Below are positions 9,870 through 18,272 of a DNA stretch of 64,000 nt, one piece after another (the stretch's first letter is position 1; every line of letters begins with the position of its first letter). The stretch spans positions 3,532,001 to 3,596,000 of the forward strand of contig NZ_CP015318.1 in the NCBI RefSeq assembly GCF_001686985.1, written 5' to 3'. The notes under the pieces were generated by a model. That model did no database searches, had not been told where the DNA came from, and was given only the letters and a program-made list of their open reading frames with translations. The position numbers and the translations under genes are program-made. This stretch comes from Mesorhizobium amorphae CCNWGS0123 (GTDB lineage: Bacteria > Pseudomonadota > Alphaproteobacteria > Rhizobiales > Rhizobiaceae).

Positions 9870-10406
9870 ATGGATATTCTCACCCACTTCAGCCGCATGG
9901 CCGGCAACAATCTCTGGTCGAACGACCGGCTCTATCGTGCCGTGCTCGCGCTCAAGCCCGGTGAGTTCGAGGCCGAGCGCACCAGTTTCTTCCCCTCGAT
10001 CAAGGCGACGCTCAACCACATCCTTGCGGTCGATTATCTCTATCTCGATTTCCTGGAGCAGGGTGGTGTCGGCGCTGCGGCCTATGATGATTTCGTGCCG
10101 TTCGATAGGCCTCAGGCGCTGTTTGCCGCCCAGGTCGCGGCCGACCGCAGGCTCATCGCCTTCTGCGACGCCCTGTCAGAGGCCGATCTCGACCGCCGCG
10201 TCATCACCGACCGGCGCGAGGACGGCATGGTCCCGGAAAAGATCGGCGACATCCTCGCCCACGTCTTCCTGCACGACATCCACCATCGCGGCCAGGTGCA
10301 CGCGATGCTGTCCGGCACCTCCGTCGCGCCGCCGCAGCTGGACGAGTTTCTGCTCGATTATGATGTGAAGCTGAGGAATGAAGAGGTAGAGCGGTTGGGA
10401 TTGTGA
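9870..10406 (+). CDS. DinB family protein
   Basis: A 178-aa DinB/YfiT-like four-helix protein. Histidines in LNHILAVDYLYLDF and in HVFLHDIHHRGQVHAML form the three-His metal site typical of the fold. Family members include thiol-dependent transferases such as bacillithiol or glutathione enzymes and maleylpyruvate isomerase relatives, so it could be a thiol-dependent isomerase, but no pathway residue proves that. The ATG at 9870 is one base past the previous stop. Confidence 0.85.
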   Translation: MDILTHFSRMAGNNLWSNDRLYRAVLALKPGEFEAERTSFFPSIKATLNHILAVDYLYLDFLEQGGVGAAAYDDFVPFDRPQALFAAQVAADRRLIAFCDALSEADLDRRVITDRREDGMVPEKIGDILAHVFLHDIHHRGQVHAMLSGTSVAPPQLDEFLLDYDVKLRNEEVERLGL

Positions 10407-10430
10407 TCGACCAATCCGCGATATTGGCGC

Positions 10431-10522
10431 CGCCCCTCATTGCCCTGCCGGGCATTTCTCCCCGTTACGGGGAGAAAGAGGCTGGCCGCAACCCGACGCC
10501 GCAGGCGGGTGAGGGGCAGCTC
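10431..10522. repeat. GC-rich intergenic palindromic element
   Basis: The centre is a perfect 10-bp stem with a 3-nt loop at 10455-10477 (TTTCTCCCCG, TTA, CGGGGAGAAA). It is flanked by outer arms CCCCTCA and TGAGGGG. It lies between convergent genes and resembles the elements near 15,964 and 35,184, so it is probably a dispersed rhizobial intergenic repeat that may also end transcription. Confidence 0.55.
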
Positions 10523-10541
10523 TACGTTGGTAATTTGACCG

Positions 10542-11657
10542 TTACGCGGCCTTGCCGTCCACCTTGATCACCCCGCGCTTGATCTGGTCCTGCTCGATCG
10601 ATTCGAACAAAGCGCGGAAATTGCCCTCGCCAAAGCCTTCGTCGCCCTTGCGCTGAATGAACTCGAAGAAGATCGGGCCGATCACGGTTTTCGAAAAAAT
10701 CTGCAGCAGGATCTTGGTCATGCCGCCGTCGACCACGCCTTCGCCGTCGATCAGGATGCCGTGCTTCTTCATCCGCTCGATCGGCTCGTCATGGCCGTTC
10801 ACACGGTTCTGCGACATGTCGTAATAGGTTTCCGGCGGTCCCGGCATGAACTTCAGCCCGTTTGCCGCCAGCCTGTCGGTGGCGCCGTAAATCTCGTCGG
10901 TGCCGACGGCGATGTGCTGGATGCCTTCGCCATTGTACTTCTTCAGATATTCGGCGATCTGGCTGGTCTCGTCCTTGGACTCGTTCAGCGGGATGCGGAT
11001 CTTGCCGCAGGGCGAGGTAATCGCCCGGCTGACCAGGCCGGTGATCTTGCCGTCAATGTCGAAGAAATGGATCTGCTTGAAGCCGAACAGCTCGCGGTAG
11101 AAATCCCACCATTTGTCCATCTGGCCGCGATAGACATTGTGGGTGAGGTGGTCGAGATAATAGAAGCCGACGCCTTGCGGCCGCAGGTCGCGCTCGCCCA
11201 GCCATTCGAACTCGGCGTCATAGGCCGAGCCCTTCTTGCCATAGGCGTCGATGAAATAGAGCAGCGAGCCGCCGATGCCGACGATGGCCGGCACGTCCAG
11301 CGCCTTGTCCTTGCCTTCGTAGGGCGTGGCGCCTTTGGCCACGGCATGGTCGAACGCGTGCCTGGCATCGACCACCCGCCACGCCATCGAGGCGGCGCAG
11401 GGGCCGTGCTTGTCGGCGAATTTCATCGCATGCGAACCGGGCTCGGCATTGACGATGTAGTTGATGTCGCCCTGGCGCCAGACGGTGATGTTCTTGCTGC
11501 GGTGTTTGGCAACCGCGACATAGCCCATGCGGGTGAAAAGCTCGGCGAGCTTCTCCGGCTCCGGATGCGCGAATTCGACGAACTCGAAGCCGTCGGTGCC
11601 GGCGGGATTGGCCTTGCTGATCTTGGCGGGCGGTGCGTCGTGCGGGAAGGGGCCCAT
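10542..11657 (-). CDS. hppD: 4-hydroxyphenylpyruvate dioxygenase
   Basis: Fe(II) enzyme that converts 4-hydroxyphenylpyruvate to homogentisate, feeding HmgA. The protein is 371 aa from the ATG at 11657, chosen because CGGAG lies 8 nt upstream and MGPFPHDAPP matches the family start; an extension to 11696 is open. The facial-triad regions are LDHLTHNVYRGQM (His), IQHIAVGTDEIYG (His) and FFEFIQRKGDEGFGEGNF (Glu). It is transcribed toward the hmgA group but lies on the opposite strand, and is divergent from an Lrp-type regulator. Confidence 0.97.
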   Translation of the reverse strand: MGPFPHDAPPAKISKANPAGTDGFEFVEFAHPEPEKLAELFTRMGYVAVAKHRSKNITVWRQGDINYIVNAEPGSHAMKFADKHGPCAASMAWRVVDARHAFDHAVAKGATPYEGKDKALDVPAIVGIGGSLLYFIDAYGKKGSAYDAEFEWLGERDLRPQGVGFYYLDHLTHNVYRGQMDKWWDFYRELFGFKQIHFFDIDGKITGLVSRAITSPCGKIRIPLNESKDETSQIAEYLKKYNGEGIQHIAVGTDEIYGATDRLAANGLKFMPGPPETYYDMSQNRVNGHDEPIERMKKHGILIDGEGVVDGGMTKILLQIFSKTVIGPIFFEFIQRKGDEGFGEGNFRALFESIEQDQIKRGVIKVDGKAA

Positions 11658-11704
11658 GGCAGGTCTCCGAAAGCTGTTCTGGCCGCTCTTGGCCATCCTT
11701 GCCC

Positions 11705-11710
11705 ATTATA
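11705..11710 (-). promoter_or_regulatory. Possible -10 box of hppD
   Basis: TATAAT on the minus strand lies 48 nt upstream of the chosen hppD start. No TTGACA-like hexamer stands 16-18 bp further upstream, so expression may need an activator, plausibly the adjacent Lrp protein. Confidence 0.3.
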
Positions 11711-11795
11711 GCGCCAACCAACCGCACAGAGCTTGCATTCAAACGCTTGAAATGTTCATCTGATGCGTGAAGCGTGCACAGAGAGGAGAACGTCC

Positions 11796-12263
11796 GTGGA
11801 TGATGTGCGCATTGATCAATTTGACCGCAAGATACTGGCGCTTCTGCAGGCCGATGCGCGGTTGACCAACAGCGATTTGTCGGACCGGGTGAATCTATCG
11901 CCGTCGCAATGCTCGCGCCGCCGTCAGCGGCTGGAAGAGGACGGCTATATCAAGGGGTATCGCGCCGTGCTCGATCGCGACCGGCTCGGCTTTTCGCTGG
12001 TCAACGTCATCTCGGTGACCTTGGCCACCCACAACCGCGACAATGCCAGGCGCTTCGGCGAATTGCTGGCGCGGCTCCCGGAAGTGCAGGAGGCGCACGC
12101 GCTGACCGGCGAGATGGACTACATCTTGAAGGTGGTGACGCCGGACCTGAAGTCGCTGTCGGAATTCGTCAACGACGTGCTCTTGCCGCACGAATCCGTG
12201 CAGCACGTGAAGACGGCGATCGTGCTGGAGACACTGAAGGAAACCGGCGCGCTGCCGATCTAG
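11796..12263 (+). CDS. Lrp/AsnC family transcriptional regulator
   Basis: A 155-aa regulator with an N-terminal helix-turn-helix (FDRKILALLQADARLTNSDLSDRVNLSPSQCSRR, residues about 9-42) and a RAM ligand domain ending in LPHESVQHVKTAIVLETLKE. GTG 11796 is preferred because AGGAGA sits about 8 nt upstream; an in-frame ATG at 11763 lacks one. It is divergent from hppD, so control of tyrosine degradation is likely. Its stop codon shares CTAG with the stop of the convergent downstream gene. Confidence 0.88.
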   Translation: MDDVRIDQFDRKILALLQADARLTNSDLSDRVNLSPSQCSRRRQRLEEDGYIKGYRAVLDRDRLGFSLVNVISVTLATHNRDNARRFGELLARLPEVQEAHALTGEMDYILKVVTPDLKSLSEFVNDVLLPHESVQHVKTAIVLETLKETGALPI

Positions 12264-12598
12264 GCCTTCTGCTGCTGGATCAGGCCATAGAGATTGGTGC
12301 AGCGCGCGCCCGAGCGGCAATAGGCGAACACCGGGCCTTCGAGCTCGTCGAGCGCCGCGGCCTGGTCCTCGACATTCTCCATGGTGATCTGGCCGCTGAT
12401 GACCGGGATGAAACGGAAGGTGAGCCCCGCCGCTTCGGCGGCTGCCTTGACGCTGTCGGCCGAAGGTTGGCCGGGCTGCTCATTGTCGGGCCGGTTGCAG
12501 ATGACGCTCTTGAAGCCGGCTTCCTTGATGGCGGCGATGTCTTCGAGCTGGATCTGTCCCGCGACCGAATAGTCTTCGCTGATCTGGCGGTATTCCAT
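12260..12598 (-). CDS. TIGR01244/DUF442 family phosphatase- or sulfurtransferase-like protein
   Basis: A 112-aa protein with a cysteine-phosphatase-like loop YCRSGARC and the family pattern ICNRPDNEQPGQPS. Related domains are found fused to Blh-type persulfide dioxygenases and are called beta-lactamase-hydrolase-like. GAGGACACC precedes ATG 12598. No sulfur-oxidation gene is nearby. Its stop overlaps the Lrp gene stop on the other strand by four bases. Confidence 0.82.
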   Translation of the reverse strand: MEYRQISEDYSVAGQIQLEDIAAIKEAGFKSVICNRPDNEQPGQPSADSVKAAAEAAGLTFRFIPVISGQITMENVEDQAAALDELEGPVFAYCRSGARCTNLYGLIQQQKA

Positions 12599-12658
12599 GG
12601 TGTCCTCGCAATCCGATTTGTCGGCAGTCTTGCCACTCCCCGGTCGGACCGGCAATCC

Positions 12659-12683
12659 GCGCAGGGAAGAAATCTCCCTGCGC
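12659..12683. terminator. Perfect hairpin downstream of the zinc transporter operon
   Basis: GCGCAGGGA and TCCCTGCGC form a perfect 9-bp stem with a 7-nt loop, 39 nt past the aztC stop. There is no T-run, so it may stabilise or attenuate RNA rather than act as an intrinsic terminator. Confidence 0.4.
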
Positions 12684-12721
12684 AGATAGACATTTCCGGC
12701 GACGAATCCAACCGGCCTTGC

Positions 12722-13663
12722 TCAACTGCCGAGGATGGCGCCTTTGATCTGGGCGATGTTGTTGTGCATCATGTCGATATAGGTCGAGGCCGGGCCGCCG
12801 GGCTGCGACAGCGCGTCTGAGTAGAGCGTGCCGCCCACCTTGATGCCGGTCTCGCTGGCGATCTGCTCGATCAGGCGCGGATTGGTGATGTTCTCGACGA
12901 AGATCGCCGCCGCCTTGTCCTGCTTGACCTGATTGACCAGCTTGGCGACGTCGGCGGCCGAAGGCTCGGAATCGGTCGACACGCCCTGCGGCGCCAGGAA
13001 GGTCAGGCCGTATTCGTGTTCGAAATAGCCGAAGGCGTCATGCGAGGTGATGACGACGCGTTTTTCTTCCGGGATGGACTGGATCGCCGTCTTCACTTCG
13101 CCTTCGACCGCATCGAGCTTCTTGGTGTAGGCGGCGGCGTTGCTCTGGTAGCTGACGCAGCCCGCGGAATCGGCGGCGCAGAAGGCATCGGCGATGTTCT
13201 TCACATAGATCTTTGCGTTGGCGATCGACTGGAAGGCATGCGGGTCGGTGACCGTCTTGCCGCCACCCGTGCCGGCGCCTTCGGCAGCGTCGGCATCGGC
13301 GAACTCAGGCTTGAAATCGATCGGCGTCACACCCTTGGTCAGCACCGCGATTGTCGCCTTGGTGGCGCTGGCGTCGATCAGGCGCTGCAAAAAGCCTTCG
13401 AAATGCAGCCCGTTGACCAGCACCACATCGGCGCCGGCCATCGCCACTGCATCGGCCGGGCTCGGCTCATAGACATGCGCGTCGCCATCCGGGCCGACGA
13501 TGGTGGTGATGTTGACCCGGTCGCCGCCGACATTTTTCGCGAAATCGGCAATGACCGTGAAGCTGGCGACCACCTTGAGCGGCGCCGCGAAGGCCGAGGA
13601 GGCTCCAAAGGCGCTTAATGTTATAACGCTCATGGTCAGGGCGGCGCGGATCGATTTCAGCAT
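12722..13663 (-). CDS. aztC: Zinc ABC transporter periplasmic binding protein (AztC/ZnuA-like)
   Basis: A 313-aa cluster A-I metal-binding protein with a signal peptide ending near SSAFA (residue 26). Metal ligands are inferred as H63 (GDAHVYEP), H142 (TDPHAF), H208 (ITSHDAFGYF) and D282 (LYSDAL). His rather than Glu at the third position points to zinc rather than manganese. The loop before H142 is acidic and glycine-rich rather than His-rich. AAGGAGATC precedes ATG 13663. It is third in an ATPase-permease-binding-protein operon, the order of the Paracoccus azt system; no aztD chaperone gene is adjacent. Confidence 0.82.
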   Translation of the reverse strand: MLKSIRAALTMSVITLSAFGASSAFAAPLKVVASFTVIADFAKNVGGDRVNITTIVGPDGDAHVYEPSPADAVAMAGADVVLVNGLHFEGFLQRLIDASATKATIAVLTKGVTPIDFKPEFADADAAEGAGTGGGKTVTDPHAFQSIANAKIYVKNIADAFCAADSAGCVSYQSNAAAYTKKLDAVEGEVKTAIQSIPEEKRVVITSHDAFGYFEHEYGLTFLAPQGVSTDSEPSAADVAKLVNQVKQDKAAAIFVENITNPRLIEQIASETGIKVGGTLYSDALSQPGGPASTYIDMMHNNIAQIKGAILGS

Positions 13664-13697
13664 TGGGAAGATCTCCTTGTAGGGCGGGGGGTGGGGA

Positions 13698-14573
13698 TCA
13701 GGCGGTTCGGTGGCGGTGATGCACGATGCGAGCGCGCAGCACGCCGCGCGTGCCGAACAGGATCGAGGCGAAGTAGACGACGCCGGCGGACAGGATGATG
13801 GCCGGACCTGACGGCAGCGACGCGTGATAGGAGAGCAGCAGCCCGGCAATGCAGGAGGCGAAGCCGATCAGCACCGCCAGCACGCACATCGGCTCGACGC
13901 GCACGGTCCAGAAGCGGGCGGCCGCCGCCGGCAGCATCATCAGCCCGACCGACAGCAGCGTGCCCAGCGCCTGGAAGCCGCCGACGAGGTTGAGCACGAC
14001 GAGGCCGAGAAAGATGAAATGCACCGGGCTGCCGAGACGGCTGACCGAGCGCAGGAACAGCGGATCGAGGCATTCCGCGACCAGCGCCCGCCAGAAGATG
14101 ACGAGGCAGACCAGCGTCACCGCGACGATGCCGCCGATCAGCGCCAGCGCCTCATTGTTGAGCGCCAGCACGGTGCCGAACAGCACATGCATGAGGTCGA
14201 CGCTGGAGCCACGGATCGACACCATCAGCACGCCGATGGCGAGCGAGATGAGATAGAAGGCCGCCATCGAGGCGTCCTCGCGCTGGATGGTGAAGCGCGA
14301 GACGGCACCGGCCCCGAGCGCCACGATGATGCCGGCGATCAGCCCGCCAATGGTCATCGGCAGGATTTCAAGCCCATAGAACAGGAAGCCGGCGGCGGCA
14401 CCGGGCAGGATGGCATGCGCCATGGCGTCACCCGACAGGCTCATGCGCCGCAGCATCAGGAAGACGCCGACCGGGCAGGCGCCAAGCGACAGCATCAGCG
14501 AACCGATCAGGGCCCGCTGCATGAAGCCGAAATCGGCAAAGGGGGCGATAAAGAGGGTGTAGAGCGCGTCCAT
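13698..14573 (-). CDS. aztB: Zinc ABC transporter permease
   Basis: A 291-aa integral membrane protein of the ABC-3 family (ZnuB/TroC-like) with about eight hydrophobic segments. SLSGDAMAHAILPG near residue 45 is the conserved region after the second helix. Its ATG overlaps the ATPase stop by one base (TGATG). The last residues (RIVHHRHRTA) are histidine-rich, echoing the ATPase tail. Confidence 0.88.
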   Translation of the reverse strand: MDALYTLFIAPFADFGFMQRALIGSLMLSLGACPVGVFLMLRRMSLSGDAMAHAILPGAAAGFLFYGLEILPMTIGGLIAGIIVALGAGAVSRFTIQREDASMAAFYLISLAIGVLMVSIRGSSVDLMHVLFGTVLALNNEALALIGGIVAVTLVCLVIFWRALVAECLDPLFLRSVSRLGSPVHFIFLGLVVLNLVGGFQALGTLLSVGLMMLPAAAARFWTVRVEPMCVLAVLIGFASCIAGLLLSYHASLPSGPAIILSAGVVYFASILFGTRGVLRARIVHHRHRTA

Positions 14574-15382
14574 CAGGCTGCCCTCGGCCCGGAGCCATGA
14601 TGGTGGTCGTGAACGTGATCGTGCCCGTGGACATGCCCGTAATCATGGCCTTCCGGCTCGCACCACGGCGCATTCTCTTCCCACGCTTCATGGAAGCGGC
14701 GGGCGCGCAAAAGGTTCTCCGGCCGCAGCGTTTCCTTGGTCTCGCCCCAGGCCACCGGCTGGCGGGCGAGCAGTAGCGTTTCGGGGAAATTCTGGCGGAC
14801 GAGGTCGAGATCGTGCACGACGACCATGATGGTGCGCTCCTCGCCGTGCCAGCGTTTGATCAGCGCGATCAGGTCGCCGACGGTCTTGGCATCGACGGCG
14901 TTGAACGGCTCGTCGAGCAGGATGAGATCGGCGTCCTGCAGCAGCACCCGGGCAAACAGCGTGCGCTGCAGCTGGCCGCCCGACAGCGTATCGATCGGGC
15001 GTTTCTCGAAGCCGCCGAGGCCGACGGCCATCAGCGCCTGGCTGACGGAGTCACGGTCTTCCTTTGTGTAGCGGCCGAGCATGCCGCGCTTGGGCCAGAG
15101 GCCCAGCGAAACCAGATCGACGACCCGTGCCGGAAAGGAACGATCGAGCTCCGACTGCTGCGGCAGATAGGCGGCGCGAACGCCGGGCGCACGGATCACG
15201 CTGCCGGCCATCGGCTTGAGAACCCCGACAATGCCCTTCATCAGCGTCGACTTGCCCGAACCGTTGGCGCCGACGACGGCGGTCAGCGAGCCCTTGCGGA
15301 TGGTGCCGTCGAGATGATGGATCGCCGGGTGGCTGCCATAGCCGAGCGTCAGGTCGCGGAAGGTTAGGCAGGCATTTGTCAT
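14573..15382 (-). CDS. aztA: Zinc ABC transporter ATP-binding protein with His-rich tail
   Basis: A 269-aa ABC ATPase. Walker A GANGSGKST is at residues 38-46, followed by a Q-loop in YLPQQSELD, the signature TLSGGQLQR, Walker B LILLDEPFNAVD, and the switch histidine in VVHDLDL. The C terminus holds HVHGHDHVHDHHHG, nine histidines in about 20 residues, consistent with cytosolic zinc binding. ATG 15382 follows an in-frame TTG. It is first in the operon, downstream of a candidate Zur site. Confidence 0.88.
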   Translation of the reverse strand: MTNACLTFRDLTLGYGSHPAIHHLDGTIRKGSLTAVVGANGSGKSTLMKGIVGVLKPMAGSVIRAPGVRAAYLPQQSELDRSFPARVVDLVSLGLWPKRGMLGRYTKEDRDSVSQALMAVGLGGFEKRPIDTLSGGQLQRTLFARVLLQDADLILLDEPFNAVDAKTVGDLIALIKRWHGEERTIMVVVHDLDLVRQNFPETLLLARQPVAWGETKETLRPENLLRARRFHEAWEENAPWCEPEGHDYGHVHGHDHVHDHHHGSGPRAA

Positions 15383-15434
15383 CAAAACGATCCGTGGCGC
15401 GGAAATCCGCGCTGCTGCAGGCGGTCAAGTCGAT

Positions 15435-15451
15435 ATGTGATGTTATTACAT
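15435..15451. promoter_or_regulatory. Candidate Zur operator
   Basis: ATGTGATGTTATTACAT is an imperfect palindrome (ATGT-n-AT-nnn-AT-n-ACAT) about 53 nt upstream of the aztA start. The AT-rich character in a GC-rich region and the position before a zinc importer fit an alphaproteobacterial Zur box. Confidence 0.5.
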
Positions 15452-15618
15452 TAGTCAACAAGCCAATCTGGCGGAATTGCGGCGCCCAGGTCAACTTGCC
15501 GTGTACGGTTGGCCGCGCGCCCACCGCCTTGGCTCAAGAAGGATTCGCCCAGGCGGCCTTGCCCGAAGCAAGCCGCGACTCTAAAGAGGCGCGACCCACA
15601 AATGGAAGGAAACATCCC

Positions 15619-15963
15619 ATGAGCATTCGTCGCATCGATGTAGGCCCGCGCATGACCCAGATCGTCATCCACGGCAACACCGTCTATCTGGCCGGCCAGG
15701 TCGGCGAACCCGGCGGCAACGTCGCCTCGCAGACCCGCGACATTCTGGCGACCGTCGACGAATTGCTGGCCAAGGCCGGCACCGACAAGACCAAGATCCT
15801 GCAGGCGATCATCTGGCTGGACGACATGGGCACCTTCGCCGAAATGAATGCGGAATGGGACAAGTGGGTGCCGCAAGGCCACACGCCGGCCCGCGCCACC
15901 GGTGAGGCGAAGCTTGCCGGGCCGGAGTATCTGGTCGAGATGATCATCACTGCTGCGCTGTAA
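15619..15963 (+). CDS. RidA family protein
   Basis: A 114-aa YjgF/YER057c/UK114 protein. It has the core GNTVYLAGQVGEPGGNVASQ, the helix AIIWLDDMGTFAEMN, and PARATGEAKLAGPEYLVEM with the arginine expected to hold a carboxylate. RidA-type enzymes hydrolyse reactive enamine/imine intermediates from PLP enzymes; subgroup and substrate are not clear here. AAGGAA precedes ATG 15619. Confidence 0.88.
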   Translation: MSIRRIDVGPRMTQIVIHGNTVYLAGQVGEPGGNVASQTRDILATVDELLAKAGTDKTKILQAIIWLDDMGTFAEMNAEWDKWVPQGHTPARATGEAKLAGPEYLVEMIITAAL

Positions 15964-16087
15964 GCGCCTGCCCTCTACCTCCCCCTTGTGGGGAGGTCGG
16001 GCCGAAGGTCCGGGTGAGGGAAGCGCCGCACCTCCACCCCGCTGCTTCGCAGCGACCCTCCCCACAAGGAGGAGGGTAAAGAGGCGC
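15964..16087. repeat. Long imperfect inverted repeat between ridA and hutC
   Basis: Arms at about 15964-15998 and 16054-16087 are near-complementary: GCGCCT and AGGCGC at the ends, with CCTCCCCCTTGTGGGGAGG-type sequence facing CCTCCCCACAAGGAGG. The space between the arms is itself partly palindromic. This is the style of dispersed rhizobial intergenic elements; between convergent genes it could also act as a bidirectional terminator. Confidence 0.6.
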
Positions 16088-16827
16088 TACCCCTGCGAAG
16101 GCCTGAACCGCGCCACCAGCGTGTGGCTCTCGGCCGCATAAATGAAGCGGACATGGGTGACTGGATGCTCGGCGCTCCATGTCCGCCGTTCGACCACCAG
16201 GCACGGCGCGCCGGGCTCGATGTCGAGGGCATCGGCAATGTGCTGGTCGGCGGCAATGGCGCGGATGCGATGCTCGGCTTCGCTCCACGGCACGCGGCCG
16301 ATCAGCCAGGGGCCGGGTGCGATTTCAAGAAATTCCTCCTCGCCGGCCTCCACGACGGCGGTCAGATTGATCAGCCGTTGTTCGTGCGCGAACGGCCGCT
16401 GTCCGGCGAAATGCAGGCACTCCAGCGCCAGCACCGGCCCTGCGGCGGTTAGCTCAAGCAGGGCGCGGTCCTCGGCGCTGCTGCGCCGCTTCAGCCGCGC
16501 CAGTCGTTCATAACGGTAAAGCAGGCCAAGCGCCTCGACCTCTATCCGGATGTCGTGGATCTCCAGCACCGCGGCCTGCGATTGCGGCCGGCGCACGAAG
16601 CTGCCCGAGCGGCGGCGGCGCTCGATCAGCCCGGCCTTGGCCAGCTGTGACAGCGCCTTGTTCACCGTCATGCGCGAGCAATTGTACTCAGCCGTCAGCT
16701 CGTGCTCGAACGGGATGCGGTGGCCGGGCGCCCAGGCACCTGACAGGATTTTTTCGCTGATGTCGGACAGGATGCGCTGGTGCAGCGAGCCGCCGCCTTC
16801 CGTCGCTGCTGTCTCGATCAGGCTCAT
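16087..16827 (-). CDS. hutC: Histidine utilization repressor
   Basis: A 246-aa GntR/HutC regulator. The winged helix covers about residues 14-80 (YNCSRMTVNKALSQLAKAGLIERRRRSGSFV), followed by a UTRA effector domain that in this family binds urocanate. ATG 16827 overlaps the hutF stop (ATGA), so the repressor is co-translated with hutF. The expected operator is the palindrome at 18231-18244. Confidence 0.93.
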   Translation of the reverse strand: MSLIETAATEGGGSLHQRILSDISEKILSGAWAPGHRIPFEHELTAEYNCSRMTVNKALSQLAKAGLIERRRRSGSFVRRPQSQAAVLEIHDIRIEVEALGLLYRYERLARLKRRSSAEDRALLELTAAGPVLALECLHFAGQRPFAHEQRLINLTAVVEAGEEEFLEIAPGPWLIGRVPWSEAEHRIRAIAADQHIADALDIEPGAPCLVVERRTWSAEHPVTHVRFIYAAESHTLVARFRPSQG

Positions 16828-18176
16828 GCCGAAAGCGCCGTCATCACTTTGCGAAACCGCGCGGCAATCGCCTCGCGCTTCGCATGCCGGCCGCCGCTGA
16901 CCTGCTTCTTGCCATGCACCCAAACGCAATCGACTTTGGTGCCATTGGCGAAGATCCAGGCATCGAGGATCGCGTCGCCGGCCTTTCCGGTTAACGATGG
17001 GTGACCTCCATCAAGCGAGACGAAATCGGCAGCGGCCCCGGCAGCGATCCGCGACGGGCCGGCGCCGAGTGCGGCGCTGCCGCCGCCGAGCGCCGCATCG
17101 AACAAGGCGCGCCCGGTCGAGCCGCCGGCGACCGCCAGCACGTTGCGGGCGCGGTGGGCGAGACGCTGCGAATATTCGAGCTGCCTGAGTTCGTCCGGCA
17201 GGCCGATCAGCACATTGGAATCGGAGCCGACACCGAAGCGTCCGCCATGTTCTCTGAACAGCGGCGCGGCAAAGGTGCCGTCGCCGAGATTGGCCTCGGT
17301 GATCGGGCATAGCCCAGCGACAGCGCCGCTTTTTGCCATGGCGACTGTCTCGTTCTCGGTCATGTGGGTGGCATGGATCAGGCACCAGCGCTGGTCCACC
17401 CCGGCATTGGCGAGCAGCCATTCGACCGGGCGCGCACCGGACCAGGCGAGGCAGTCCTCGACTTCCTTGACCTGCTCGGCGACGTGGATGTGGACGGGCC
17501 CGTCCGGCGCCATAGCGGCAACCGAGGCGAGTTCATCCGGCGTCGCGGCGCGCAGACTGTGCGGGGCGACGCCGATGACGGCTTGATTCAGAGCGCGAAC
17601 GCATTCCCGGCTTTTCTCAAGCAGCAGCGCGAACCTCCCCACATCATTGATGAATCGCCGCTGGCCTTCATTGGGCGCCGCGCCGCCGAAGGAGGAATGC
17701 GCGTAAAACACCGGCAGCAGTGTCAACCCGATGCCTGTCTCGCCGGCCGCCGCCGCGATGCGTTCAGCCATCTCGGCGATGTTGGCATAGGGCTTTCCGT
17801 CGCAGTCGTGGTGCAAATAGTGAAATTCGCCGACGCGTGAAAAACCGGCCTCGAGCATCTCGACATAGAGTTGGGCGGCGACCGCCTCGACCTGGTCGGG
17901 CGTCATCGACAGCGCGAAACGGTACATCACCTCGCGCCAACTCCAGAAACTGTCGGCGGAAGGGCCGCGCAATTCGGCAAGGCCGGCCATGCCGCGCTGG
18001 AAGGCGTGGCTATGCAGGTTCGGCATGCCGGGAACCACGATGGCATGGCGCTCGTCGCCGGCTTGCGGCGATGCACCTGCGTCGACTGTCACGATGCGGC
18101 CTTCAGCCAATGATATCCTGACATTGCCGTGCCAGCCGTCGCTCAGCAGCGCCTGTTCCGCAAAGATCGCCGTCAC
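16824..18176 (-). CDS. hutF: Formimidoylglutamate deiminase
   Basis: Amidohydrolase that converts N-formimidoyl-L-glutamate to N-formyl-L-glutamate and ammonia, the fourth step of the five-step histidine route. The 450-aa protein carries metal-site motifs NLHSHAFQR, HIHVAEQ, HATHMT and GSDSNVLI. The GTG at 18176 has GGAGAAAAAC upstream; the open extension to 18311 crosses the hut operator and is rejected. Presence with hutG shows the five-enzyme pathway. Confidence 0.95.
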   Translation of the reverse strand: MTAIFAEQALLSDGWHGNVRISLAEGRIVTVDAGASPQAGDERHAIVVPGMPNLHSHAFQRGMAGLAELRGPSADSFWSWREVMYRFALSMTPDQVEAVAAQLYVEMLEAGFSRVGEFHYLHHDCDGKPYANIAEMAERIAAAAGETGIGLTLLPVFYAHSSFGGAAPNEGQRRFINDVGRFALLLEKSRECVRALNQAVIGVAPHSLRAATPDELASVAAMAPDGPVHIHVAEQVKEVEDCLAWSGARPVEWLLANAGVDQRWCLIHATHMTENETVAMAKSGAVAGLCPITEANLGDGTFAAPLFREHGGRFGVGSDSNVLIGLPDELRQLEYSQRLAHRARNVLAVAGGSTGRALFDAALGGGSAALGAGPSRIAAGAAADFVSLDGGHPSLTGKAGDAILDAWIFANGTKVDCVWVHGKKQVSGGRHAKREAIAARFRKVMTALSA

Positions 18177-18230
18177 GTTTTTCTCCGAATCCCGCTTTCC
18201 ATTCACGATAGCACTTGCAGTGCGTTTCAA

Positions 18231-18244
18231 TATGTATATACATA
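18231..18244. promoter_or_regulatory. Candidate HutC operator
   Basis: TATGTATATACATA is a perfect 14-bp palindrome between the divergent hutF and hutI starts. GntR/HutC regulators bind AT-rich palindromes of the GTATA/TATAC type, and this is the only such sequence I see in the gap. One site could control both arms of the cluster. Confidence 0.6.
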
Positions 18245-18272
18245 ATTGCCATCCATTGAAACGGAAAAGATG

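Noticed and set aside
13698-15382. Manganese or iron (Sit/Mnt) transporter
   Set aside because: The third metal ligand of the binding protein is His rather than Glu, the ATPase is His-rich and a Zur-like site precedes the operon, which favours zinc.
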